From Apostichopus parvimensis (Eukaryota; Echinodermata; Holothuroidea; Aspidochirotida; Stichopodidae): a stretch of 35,940 nt of DNA. This document shows positions 1 to 12,500 of this stretch, in pieces. Where the stretch lies: NCBI GenBank assembly GCA_000934455.1, contig KN887878.1, positions 21,928 to 57,867 on the forward strand, read 5' to 3'. The translations under genes were made by a program, and so were the position numbers. Position 1 is the first letter of the stretch; each line of letters begins with the position of its first letter. The notes under the pieces are model-generated. The model searched no databases. It had not been told where the DNA came from and worked only from the letters and a program-made list of their open reading frames with translations.

Positions 1-288
1 ATCCTCCTAACTTAACCCTAACCCTTGCCCATCGGTACACACCTCTATAGTCTTCAATACATCTGTCTGCATATAACAATACCAACCCCCCTCCTACCCT
101 CCCCCTTCATCCTCCTAAATTAACCCTAACCCTTGCCCATCGGTACACACCTCTATAGTCTTTAATACATCTGTCTGCATATAACAATACCAACCCCCCT
201 CCTGCCCTCCCCCTTCATCCTCCTAAATTAACCGTAACCCTTGCCCATCGGTACTCACCTCTATAGTCTTTAATACATCTGTCTGCAT
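1..288. repeat. 108-bp tandem repeat including the BRD8 bromodomain exon 3' end and its 5' splice site
   Basis: Units start at 1, 109 and 217. The third runs into the real exon end at about 288, and the array may continue left of the window. Each unit has the same C-rich segment (CCCCCTCCT..CCCTCCCCCTTC), the CTAACCCTTGCCCATCGGTA stretch, and the last about 30 nt of exon 14. The upstream copies have GTGTGT where the authentic donor is GTGAGT. Confidence 0.95.
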
Positions 289-505
289 GTCACAGGCCAT
301 CTTGTATACGTCGTGGTCCGATCTGTTGTACATTATCGCATTCTGGAACATCAACATGATATCTCTTTGGAATGACTCTGTGGTCCTGATGGTTCCACTT
401 TCGATGTTCTTCTTGATGGTAGAGATGTCCATGGCACGGTGCACCGTGCTCGTGTACTCCGGGGCGATCTCATCCGTCACAGGATGCAGGAAGAGATTGG
501 CGTAT
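259..505 (-). CDS. brd8: BRD8 exon 14, bromodomain
   Basis: A 247-nt exon after CTTTGGACAG. It encodes YANLFLHPVTDEIAPEY, MDISTIKKNIESG, RDIMLMFQNAIMYN and DMQTDVLKTIE, ending in phase 0 before GTGAGT (258-253). This is a complete bromodomain core with the acetyl-lysine-binding Asn in MYN, and it is very close to vertebrate BRD8. The last 24 nt and the donor are copied in the adjacent 108-bp tandem repeat. Confidence 0.95.
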
Positions 506-3500
506 CTGTCCAAAGAGAAAGACATTTAGCGACCCAAACATGTGGATATATAGATTACCAAATGGTTGTATACATTATGAACGACTATGAGCACTTCATT
601 TATTTCATTTATTTATTTCATTTTTTTATTTTTGTTCTATCACAACATAAGTATGACATATGACATAGAAGGAGATAAGAAACAAAACTTGTGAAAGGAA
701 GTGTACTAAAAAACCCTATAGGGCTTGAGAGAATATGAGAGAGAATTGAGTCTCCGTTTTTAATACAGATACGGCCAGAAGAGTGAATTACAATTCTGCT
801 ATTTTTGAACGGAATTCAGTACAGTCTTGCCAAAGGCTACCGAACAAATTAATACCCGTCCTCCTTCATCACACATAACCACTAAGTGTAAGCAGTTACA
901 ACTATAATATTTCTCACTGATTCTTCATAGCAAAAGTGTGTACTCACGTCATAAGTTATAATTGCATCGAAAATGAGCTTTATGATTTGTGGGGTATTAA
1001 TGTATAAAGCTATGTGTCACAGTTCACGAGCTACCTGTATATTTTAACTATGTTCATTAATTTTTTCATTCCTCAAAGTGCTGCATAACACAGTCAAGTC
1101 ACTTTGGCGTGCCAGAGTTTTACATGCTCAGAATGAGTTTTATTTTTAATTTGCTCGTATGAGTAATTGGACTAGCACTTACTAATCTCTTTGAATATGA
1201 TATCGGTCAATTCCATCTAACAGAAACAGTTGAAAGATTTTTTGGAAAGTAGCAAAATTGTGGTTTTAGTATATAAGATATCATACCACATGATTACTAA
1301 GTGAAAAAAAATGTTTGGGCATAATATTCTCAAGAGGGCTTATGAGAAGCGAGATGAGTGAGATGTAAAGAACACAGGGAAGTTCAAGGCCTAGATCACA
1401 AGTGGCATGAAATATCAAACATTAAATCTGCTCTTGTACCCTTTAACTTTGCCAATGTGGACAAAACATTACTGGACCAGTAGAAGACAGTACTACTGAA
1501 CATGCATTTTAAGAAGTGAGGTTACATTTGACATTTCTCATAACTATATAGTAACTTCTCGTGATGGTCTGTACCAGCTTTTACTTTTCGTTCTCTGGAG
1601 AGCATTAACCTTGGTTTTGTGTGTGATTGAACAGAAGCTGATTGACGATATCTGTTATTTATTAATTAATTAATCTACTTTCTTTGTAAAGCGCCTTGAG
1701 CAGTGACTTATGTCTACTGATTTGGCGCTATATAAGTCTCATTTATTATTATTATTATTATTATTCACATTTATGGGTTTGGATCTAATTTGAAACAATG
1801 TGAAATAATTGTGAGCTTTCATGATCATGAAATATACCACCAAAGATGGCAAGTGGTTGATTAGCATATTACCATGGTAACCACATGACACCATTGTATT
1901 TGAATTGATTATACAGTGGTATTGGGCATCTCAACAAATTTCCTGTTCTGTGGGCGACTGAACCAGTAGAAGAAGAACAAGAAAAAAAAGGGGCCTTCAA
2001 AGGGCCTTAAAAAGAAATTGAAATTCTGTTGTAAGGGAGACTACCCATATAAACGTCAAACTATTATCAGGTTTTGACACTCAAGCTCTCTGATCGTAAT
2101 AAACATTAATGTTGTTACTGACTTATGGCTAGCAGCTTCCCTCCAGACGAGCATGATTGCCTTCTTCCACTGGCGATCCGGCTGATCCTGGTGTTCCTCC
2201 CTGAGGAAAAGCAGAAATTAAACGTATTAAACAGCAATTTGGGGCTCATACATGTATAGAGTTTTAAATGAACAAAACCGTGGAAATTCATATGTGTCAA
2301 ATTTGTCTGTTCTTTTTAATGTGATAGATCGATGGATGTAGCAGAGTATGTTTTTCAAGTACCTCGCCTTTCCTTTCAGAGAAAAGGAGGGTATGTCCAG
2401 ATTATGAACTAATTAGATCTAAAATGCAGTTTAAAAGTGACACTAACCACTAAAAATGTGGATATTGAATTTCAGAAATGAGTTATTATTTACTAAATAA
2501 AACCCTGCCCGCCCCCCCTCCACCCACCTCTCTCTCTCTCTTTTCTTTTCTTTGTCAACCCTTTTAAATAAAATTGTGATATAAATGTGCCTTAGAATGC
2601 ACCATTTGACATTTACAATTTTAATTTTTTTATTTTCTGGGGGACGATACTCACCACACCCACTAGAGGGGGGAGACAGATTAAATGACGCCAAGTCCGA
2701 CCCCTGCCATGTTAAGAAATCCTGGAACCCCTCCCCCTCCACCCCTGCTATCATATATAATATCTAGTTTTCTGCCCCTGTGTCTGTTGCCTATAGATTA
2801 ATGACTGTAAATGACTAAAATACAGTATCTGGATGAACAGTTGCTTCACCCTTGCCCAAATCCCCTCCTCCCCCATCCCTCACCCCCGTCTCTTCACTAT
2901 TTAGCTCTTTTTCTCCGCATCCCACTTTCGACGACGTTACTCACGATTGTTGAGAGGCGGGGCTGTTTGGTAGTGATTCGGTAAAGAAGGCTCCTGCTAT
3001 GGGGGCATTTGACAATGAGGCGTCGTCCCTGTCACTCTCGGAGGGTCTCTCCGTCCCTTCGGACTCGGCTGCTTCGCTCCTAGCACCGTCTTTGGTCTCG
3101 TCTGCCGATTCGCTGACCGACCTGACCTCAACAGCATCCTCTTCGTTACCCTTTCATGAACGAATTGAACAGAAAAAAATGTCTTTAATCTGGTCAAAGT
3201 TACTTTGCCATCTGGAAGACTCTGGAAACTAATGTTTGGCTGGGATATTTTAGACTTTCTAAAGACTTCAGATATCTCACCATAAGAGGACATCTACATT
3301 TGTGTGTGCCCATTACAACATGCATCTACAACTGATTCTACAGTTTACTTTCAAATCAGTCTTTGCCATTAGAACTAAAAAAATATTCATGGTACAATTA
3401 CCTTCTTTCTACATTAACTTCTAATTTTTTGCATCAATGTCTGCATTAAACCGTATCATAGATGATGACAATATTATTATGAAAAGGGATTTTCCCAGAT

Positions 3501-6500
3501 ACTGATTCTTATAAGGCAATTCACTTCAACAAAGAGAACAGAAAGTGATAAAAACAAACCTCAGGATCGTTTAATAGTAAAGAGCTAAATTTTGTAAAAA
3601 AAAAAAGGTTTTAAAGCAATTTTAGATGAATGTAGATGTTCTCACCTCGACACTGACCTTCTTCTTGGTCGGACGGCCTCTCCGTCTCCTCTTCTGGTCC
3701 TCCGCTTTATTACCTGCGGGTGACGATGGTGCAGTCGATGCCACCACCGAAACGTCCGAGGAGTCGTCATTCTCCAGACTTGGTATCTGGAGCTGGGATG
3801 AGGGCACCGGAGAATCGGTCGATGGTTCTTCCACCACAGTCACTTGAATCTTGCAAGGGAATATTGAAATATGTACATTAAATGATAAATCATGATCCGC
3901 AGTTATTTTCACGACGCTTAAGCAACCGCCAAATGTGGGAGAAACCCACAATGGCTTATGGATTACAAGTTTAACTTGTAATCCACATTGGGTGGCTTCC
4001 AATTCAACATTTTAACTCAAATTTGGAATCTTTTTCAACTTAGAAAGTCATGTCAGATGGGAAAACGGTAGATTGCTCTTGGATGAAAGACCAACCTTAC
4101 TGTTACCCGGGCTGGTTTCGAACCCGGAACATCCCGATTGCTAAGCCTAATTGCTTTAAATGAAGACATTGGCAATGCAAACTTCTCAATGGCTTCGTAG
4201 AAACCATTTTACTTGGGGAAATTCTTTTGAAATAATTTGATCGAGTAATGGAACCAAACTTCCCAACGAAGAATCCAAGGAATAAGGCCACCTTACCTCT
4301 TCTTTTGGTTCGGGCTCAACCACCGTAGGTACCTTTGGTGTGACCGCCGCCTTTGTCTTGAGCTGGACCCCGGATGATTTGGCTTCAACTGTCACCAGTG
4401 GGCTCTGTGTTGGTGTTGGGTAAGATTTAGTCGATGTGGACAACAACTTGGAGAGTGTTGGAGTTTCTGCGGAGGTGGATAGAAGACAAAAACTAAGACA
4501 GCGGGTATAATATAATGAGAACGCACTCTACAAGTTTACGTTTAAAGCAAGAAATGGAAACTAAATCTACTCGTGCTTTTTGTATTTCTGTTTTTAATGC
4601 TTGACAAGCAACCAACAAACAGCAAAGAAAAAAGGGGGAAAGAAAAAGGGAAGAAATTTTAGCCCGTATTGGCAAAGGAATGTACTTTTTCTAGTTAAGT
4701 CATTATTTTATGGTCATCAGCATCCTCCGATCAAAAAGCTAAAGCCGATTGGAAAAGGTGTAAGTTTGTGTCAGGATAGTAAATCCAAGACTATAGTCCC
4801 CCTGATTAACTAGAACTGCTTGCATTATTTATTCTTGAAAAAAGGTCATTCATTAATGATTATTGCCAATTAATAAGACACCTTTTGCAATTTACAAGTT
4901 CTCAACTTACATCAGCCAATGAGTACAGTGCAATTGTAATAGTTCTGGTATATAATTTGTGCAGATTATATGTATACATGTTCCATGCAGTTTTGTATCC
5001 ATGGCAACTATGTGACTTAACAATTTTAACCATATATGAACCTATATGAAAGTTCAGTACGAATTATAAACTTCAATCTAATACTACTGTTAATAGACTA
5101 GGGTGTAATTAGTAATGTGTTGTTGTTGCTAGTGGAATAAAGTATTTAGTTTTGGAAGAGTTAACAGATCAAAGGATTGTACTACTACTTCATTGAGGTG
5201 TTACTGCTCGTAGACTAAGGTGTTACTGCTAGTAGACTAAGGTGTTACTGCTAGTAGACTAAGGTGTTACTGCTAGTAGAATAAATTGTTGAGGCTGGTA
5301 GAGCTGGTACATATATATTGACAAGAGACTGAAATGTGTGTGTGAAACTACTACTAGTGTTACTTCTAGTAGACTAAGGTGTTACTACTAGTGAAATAAA
5401 GTGTGGCTGGTAGAGCTTGGATATATATATATATACTGACAAGAGACTGAAATGTGTGCGTGAAACTACTACTAGTGTAACTGCTAGTAGAGTAAGGTGT
5501 TACTACTAGTGAAATAAAGTGTGGCTGGTAGAGCTTGGATATATATCTACTGACAAGAGATTGAAATGTGTGTGTGATACTACTACTAGCGTTACTGCTA
5601 GTAGACTAAGGTGTTACTACTAGTGAAATAAAGTGTGGCTGGTAGAGCTTGGATATATATCTACTGACAAGAGATTGAAATGTGTGTGTGATACTACTAC
5701 TACAACTACTACTACTAGGGTTTACTGCTAGAAGACTAAGGTGTTCACACTGTCAGTTGTATCAGCAGAAAAAGTAGCATTTATCCAAAGGAATACTGTC
5801 ACCTATGTCTTGTAAACAAGCTGTCCATAACCATAAATGTTTGAATGAATGACAAATAAACATATTCTGCTATTTAAGATGTTTACATTAGTATGCAGGA
5901 AATATTTTCAATAATACAGCGAAGTGTTTATATCAGTACAAACATGTAAACAAGGTTCCTATTCATTCAATAGAAACCAATTTAATAGCTTCCAAGTTTC
6001 TATTCTTTTCTCCTTTCTTTCACATGATGTCTCTAGGACTGGGGACCTGAATTATTCTTAGATAGGATTATGCAAAGTCCTTGGAAACATTCTGTTATCA
6101 ATAGATGCCCCCCAAAAAAGGTTTAAGATGTACAGATTCGGTTAATAACAAAGCATGTTAAACAGCATTATACAGGTAGATATATACCGTACAGCAAATA
6201 ATGAAACTTGAAAATAAGCAAAAACTTGCTCCATCTTGTCCGGACTTTTTTTGAAAGAAATATCCTTGGATGAAAAAACATTGAATTTAATACCACACGT
6301 CTGACCGCTAGGGCGTTTACCATTTCTAGAATGGTCATTTACTCTAGGCAACCTGAAAAGGAGCTGTTATCGGACATAGTGAATTTAGTCGTCTCAGGAG
6401 ATCAAACCACCGGTAAGAATCAGTCTTGCTGTTCTTGAATGCATCCAAGAATTTCCAAAATTTACAGTCAAGTGAAAAGCTTTTATTTTTGGTAGGTATA

Positions 6501-9500
6501 ATTATTTGATGAGTACCATAGGCTTGGTTCTTTGATTGCCAAACTGGCAAATACTTTTAGTAGTCATAATTTTCCATCGGTCTCTGGAAGTTGAAACTTA
6601 TTCAGGTGTCTTTGAATAGGATTGAAAAATTAAATTTCTACTTGAATCAACTATAATTTCAGATTTTTATCGTGACCCTGGGTATATTCAACTATAAACT
6701 TGAAAACTACATGCATTGAGGAAGTATTGTCCAGGCATTCTACCTTGTGAATTTGAGCAAGGATATGCATCAGATTGAGAGGGAATACAGTTTTTATCAT
6801 CAAGTATTCTTGTCCAAATTTAAGTAGCTAGCTGCATTTCATTAACAACAGTTATATATTGTTGGTGCCACACAATACCACACAATGGGGTTTGACTCCA
6901 TAATGTGATAGTTATTTTGAAAAGGAAAACATATCTTACAGTGGTGAATGAATCTTATGACACTATAAAACATGTAAGAAACGATAAATTTGTTTACTTA
7001 TGGGAAGAGACCCAGGATCAAATGTCATTTGAAAACAACTGAGGGATGAAATGTTAGTCACGATGAGTAGAATTTCCTCGCAATATGGCGAGGTGTTAGT
7101 ATCTAATGAAATTTGAAACAAAAACAAAAAGACAATTGCACTAAATTCCACACCGGTAATGGATTGCAAAAATTGGCACTAAGAAGGTTTGCAAATGCAT
7201 GACTATAACGTGTTAATATTTGGGGTTCCAAAAACATTGCAAGTGTTATAAGCTTTTTTATTTATGTGAAACTTACAAGCATATTGGGAGTTTTGAATAA
7301 TAATTTTTTTGTATAATTAAGGGTGTTTAGCTGCAAAAAGGGTGCTTAACTCTATTTTGCAACTTTTGAAGTAATTTCAAGTTCAAGATTTTGCACTTGT
7401 TTTCCAACTAATATCTAAAAAAAAATTTTTCTTCCAAAATACTTTGGCAATCTTCCAAAATATTTTGGCATCCCTAAAGAGGGCCACACCCCTCCATTTG
7501 AATATGCAGTGCTATATATTGCTTTGACAAATTTCTGCATATTCATCTTTGTGTGTAGGAAACATGCAAAATGATGTATTGTACATCACTAATGAGATGC
7601 AAATGATATCTTATTACATGAGAACCACAGATGCCAGTTATTCCTACATAAAACAAATAAATGTATAAAACAGTGAGATGTTTGATCAATACTTGTCAAA
7701 ATTAAAACTTAAATCCACGCTCTTCAAACAGTGATCAAATGGAAGAGAGATTGCCTTTAAGACATTGCAATTTTATTTTCGAATTAAATTAAATTCTAAA
7801 AAAAATTGTAAGAATTGTTTAAATCAATGTAAGTTTAGATAGGGGATTCATTGCTATTGTAGCCTCTGCCATGGATTGAGAGATTTAATTTTAAATGTAG
7901 TCCCTAGAGCTGTTAAACTACTTTGGATAAACACTGATTGGGCTACTGACAACAAAATGAAACTACTTTCTGGCTGTGCTTCATATTTCAAGAACAAACT
8001 AGATCAGAAATTATAGCCATACATTTGGAATGCTTTACCTTTTATGTGTGTTGCTTAATTCTTCCTCATCAAACTTGACCCTCCCTTAAAAATTCTGATT
8101 CAATATGTGTGCATATATTTGAGAGGGGGGGGGAGGGTGTTTGTTTCTTGTAATGATGTAAGCTGACTGGCATCTCTAAATGTGATCAAGCGTTACATTT
8201 TCCCAAGACACATACATCCCGCAAGCTGACAATCACATGTAGTGAACAAAACAATTAATGCCATGTTTTATGATAAAAGTCCGTTCTCCCACATCCCTAA
8301 CACTCCTACCCTCCCCCTTCTTCCCCCTCCCCTCTGTTTTTCCTTTGATAATAATTTTGTAATCAGCGAGATGTGGTATTGGGTTTCGATTTGACTCCAA
8401 ACTTTATAGTCAAAAGACTGTCCTGTTGTGAGATCACTGCTTGCTAAAGTACCTGTCAAACTCTCCCCCTTAAAGCTATCAAAACAAGGATCAATCTTGA
8501 AATGACTACGGAAAGCTGTTAAAACAATGACTCTTCTTCTGATCTTACAGAGCACCTACCTTCAATTCTCTGATAGGGTTCAGTAGAACATTATGATGTG
8601 TACAAGGTATGCAATTTTTGGCAATGTGTAAAATCTAAAAATGAATTTGCTTGGCTGGCACGGCATGCAATTTTGAAGTGAGAAGCGATAAACTGAGTTA
8701 AGAAACAAAAGTCGCCTGCATTGACGAAAAAACAGGTCGATCTTTTGCTTGACGGAATGTATTTGAATTGGAGGTCAAAGGGGGTCGAAGCTCTCCCACT
8801 TGCTCTGAGGCACAAAACAAACATTTTTTTTCCTCAAAATATTCGTTGTTATAAATCCAAAGGATTTTTCTCTTCCAAATACAACTTTTTAGACATCCTT
8901 CAGACATGCAATTTTGATCATTGGTGTTTTTTAACAATCTGCAAAAAATGTTGTGGAATTTTGCTTTTTTTCTCCAAAATCTCTCAGTTTCTATTCCCCT
9001 GATTGCTGAGATCTCTGTGCCTCTCCCCCCACCCTCACCCCCAAATTCCTCTCACCAGTACTTTTCTGACTTTGTAAGGGAAAGAAACCAGAAAGTGCTA
9101 GAGGGATGCAGGAATGGCTTCATGACCTTTGACCTCAACAATAACTTGGGAAGATTCAAACCTTTCTTGTTAGCTTGGCTCTTGGCAATTTCCTCTGTAA
9201 ACAAAATCATGGAAGAAAGATACAAACACAATACACCAATGCATTGTGGGTAACATATTGTGGACTACATCTTGGCAAAAGAAAAACTAAGGAAAACAGG
9301 CTACAAACCAAACCACGAACAACTTAAACAAAACTTCAAGATTACTTCAAAGTTACTTTAAAGTTGTTGAAATAGATAAAAAAAAAATATAAAAAATATT
9401 TCTATAAATATTAATCTATGGAAATGAAATTGTTTAGGACTTTATGATTTGTAGGTTAAAATACATTTCATATAAGCACGATTATTTCATTTAGAAGCAA

Positions 9501-12500
9501 AGTCTCAAGGCTTTATTTCCATCTAGTGTCAGCTTTACAGCAAGTGCTATCAAAGTTACTGGACATCTGTTTTGCTCTCTGTTAATCCATGCTACCTCCT
9601 GGTCTTATTTAGCAGTCTGTAACTCTAATATTTGAACAAGAGCACTCTACTCTTAGCGATACTATTGAAGTAGTTACATGCACCCTTCAAACATCTCTCT
9701 ACAACAATGCAAGTCAACACATGTAACAACGTTTTATAGCTTTGGTTTCCAAATTTATGACGATCTTCACCACAGTAAGAATCTGCTTGGCCCAACTGCC
9801 CTGGTCGGGTCCTTAAATTTAACGATATACTCAACTTGCTAAGATATGCCAGTGCCAAAAATGTACTTGCTAAGAATCAAATTTCCACTGGAATTTCCCT
9901 AGAATTAATACAAAACCAGTATTAATTTGCACTGGCAAAAAAACGCAAGTGCCTTGTTTTGTTTCTAGTGGCAAGGAGTGAAATCTACTGGCATATAGCC
10001 AGTGAATAGCACATTTTTTAAGCCCTGATAATATGATAAATTTCTTGCACTAATTTGTACTAGTTTTGCTTTTAAATTATCACCCCCTTGATTCTAAAAA
10101 TAAATTCACCCATATAAGTATTAACCTTATGCAAAAAGGAAAGTCCTTAAAATTTTTTTCTTGATGATTTAACCAAAAGATTTGTAGGCATGTCTAGCCA
10201 TTGTTATGGCATTTTGAGAATGAGAATTTCATTGAACGTCTGTACCAAATTATCTGCATTTCTGTTTCAGATCAAAGATTTCAAGTTGTGATTGAGAATG
10301 TTGCTACACAACCACAATCCACCACCTCTCCCACCTCCCCCCTCCCAGGGTTGATAACAAAGTTGCAATAATTTATCGAAAGGGGCACGAAACATTAACT
10401 TTAATTTAAAATTCCTGAAGGGGATATTGGAACAGAACATTTTTACATAAACGGTATCAAAAATATTTTTCCTTTGAATTTCATGAGCAAGATTATAGGA
10501 AGCAAGAAGTTAAAAAGAATTCAGCAGAAAAACGAGATGTCAGTTGTCTGATGGAAAACAAACAAGTATCAAATTGTCACATGGCTGTTTGTTGAGTGTA
10601 GACATCATGGGGGGAGGGGGGAAGGGGGGAGGGGAAAGTATGATGAAGAGAGAATGATGCACTGTACAGCATTTTATGATTGTCTTGAGAGAAACAGACA
10701 TGACGATTATCATTAAAATTCTATGATGCAGATTATTGCGGCAAACAGATATTATCTGATATCTAATTGGGCGATACTGTCATAACACTCCTTTCATATA
10801 TGGGAAAGGAACAGTTTCATTTATCAATTTATTCATTGTCTTTTATGAGTGGTGCACATGGCTGAGTTGGGGAGACATTTTCGGTAGCCATGGCTGTGAA
10901 AGAATGACACTGTTTCCAGTAACCCAAGGGTTTTTTATATTAATATTTTTTATATTAATATTTAAGCTGTGTCAATTTTATTCTTCATATTCATATTTTA
11001 AAGAATGACTATGAAAGAATGACACTGTTTTCAGTAACCCAAGGGTTTTTTATATCAATATTTTTTATATTAATATATAAGCTATGTCAATTTTATTCTT
11101 CATATTCATATTTAAGGGTCATTTTGTTGTCATTGTAAAGCACTCTTGAACATACTTAAGCATGAAAAGAGTGCTATATAAATTTGGTAAAATAATAATA
11201 ATTTTTTATTTTTATTATTTTGAGTATGAAAGAGTCTAATTTTGCCTGGAGACACGATAATCATACATTTGACACAACGGCAGTTTGCTGACATGGCTTG
11301 TAACCAGCCATATCTTTCATCCTTTGATTTCTTGCAAATTTGAAGTATTTTTGAACTTTTTTTGACCTGGAGTTAAAACCTTTGTACCAGTATCAAGTGG
11401 AACCAATGCAAATAATATAAAGACTACAACAGTCACAAACTTAATTCCTCAAAATTCAATCACTGTTACATCTGAAGTGTTTGAAAAAGACTCTTCTTAA
11501 TAGAAATTCCAAAACTTACCTGGTCTGGGTATATTTAAGAGTGTTAAAGTTACCTCTCTCCAAAAACTAAAGCACAAATCAGAAAACCAACTTTTCAGCA
11601 AGTACAAAAGAATATCTTTTTTCGAAAATCCTTTTCACGTGTCAACATCTCTACCGGTACGTAGGAGGGCCGAAAAGAGGACCCCATCGTATTGAGGTCA
11701 TGATGGGTTACAGAGGGAGACAGGACCCCATCCTGTGCTTTCAGTATTGTGGGAGTTATCAAACAGTGATGCAAAATCAGAGGTTTCATGAACTGGGAAG
11801 ATAACGAGTACTTACTCTCTCCAGGAGCAGGAGAATCTGTCTGAGGCGTGACTACTTTCCCAACTGTTGGCTTGGCCAGCATTGCCTCAATATCGGATAT
11901 TTGTTCCTAAGAGAGGTAATTAAAAAGAGCTTAAGAATATTCGACTGGACTCCGCTTAAATCAAAGTTGTCAGTTTCAGGATACACATCATATCTGACTG
12001 TGTGACTTAACCAAAATTCTATTCATATTAGTTCTACCAATGATAAATTTTAAACATACATTCTCTTGCTGACTGACTGTTTGACAATTTCAACAAACTT
12101 CTAGTTGTGATCGTTCACATAGTGCGAACACCACTTGTATACATGACATGGTGTTAGCTCAGTGGTTAACGCTGGTGCCTTCCAATCATAAGGTACCCGG
12201 TTCGAGTCACTCCAAGATTAATATATGTTGTCCAGTTACAGAGTTGTTGACAATTGACAATTCATAATCATGGACATTAAATATGAATGTAAGAGACTGA
12301 CTTCGGTCAGCTTGCGGCTTTGATAAGCCAACGAGGCTTCTTTGCGAGTTCCTGCTTGCAGGAGGATCTAAAATACATACATGGTAAAATGTACGGCATA
12401 GTGTATAGTCCAAACAATAATGTGAGTTATATGTGACTCCAACAATGTATGCTTGCTGTATAAGAAGCACTGACTGAAATGATTTATTGGTAGACAAAAA

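Larger units (their letters stand above)
9195..11815. other. BRD8 intron between exon 8 and the mini-exon
   Basis: AT-rich. Contains a 115-bp tandem duplication (10895-11115) and a LINE-like 3' tail (11133-11215). Nothing else gene-like. Confidence 0.6.

Noticed and set aside
5205..5735. CRISPR-like array
   Set aside because: Repeats are contiguous without unique spacers, and the window is eukaryotic.
8921..9253. 110-codon plus-strand open frame
   Set aside because: Antisense to the BRD8 intron and mini-exon region; hydrophobic low-complexity, no family likeness.
12148..12220. Functional tRNA gene
   Set aside because: A and B boxes are present, but the acceptor stem does not pair and a SINE-like body follows.
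12302..12367. Extra BRD8 exon (22 codons) with superficial likeness to an Ala-Tyr-Gln stretch of vertebrate BRD8
   Set aside because: It falls within the SINE at 12148-12376, so I left it out of the gene model and list it only as a finding.
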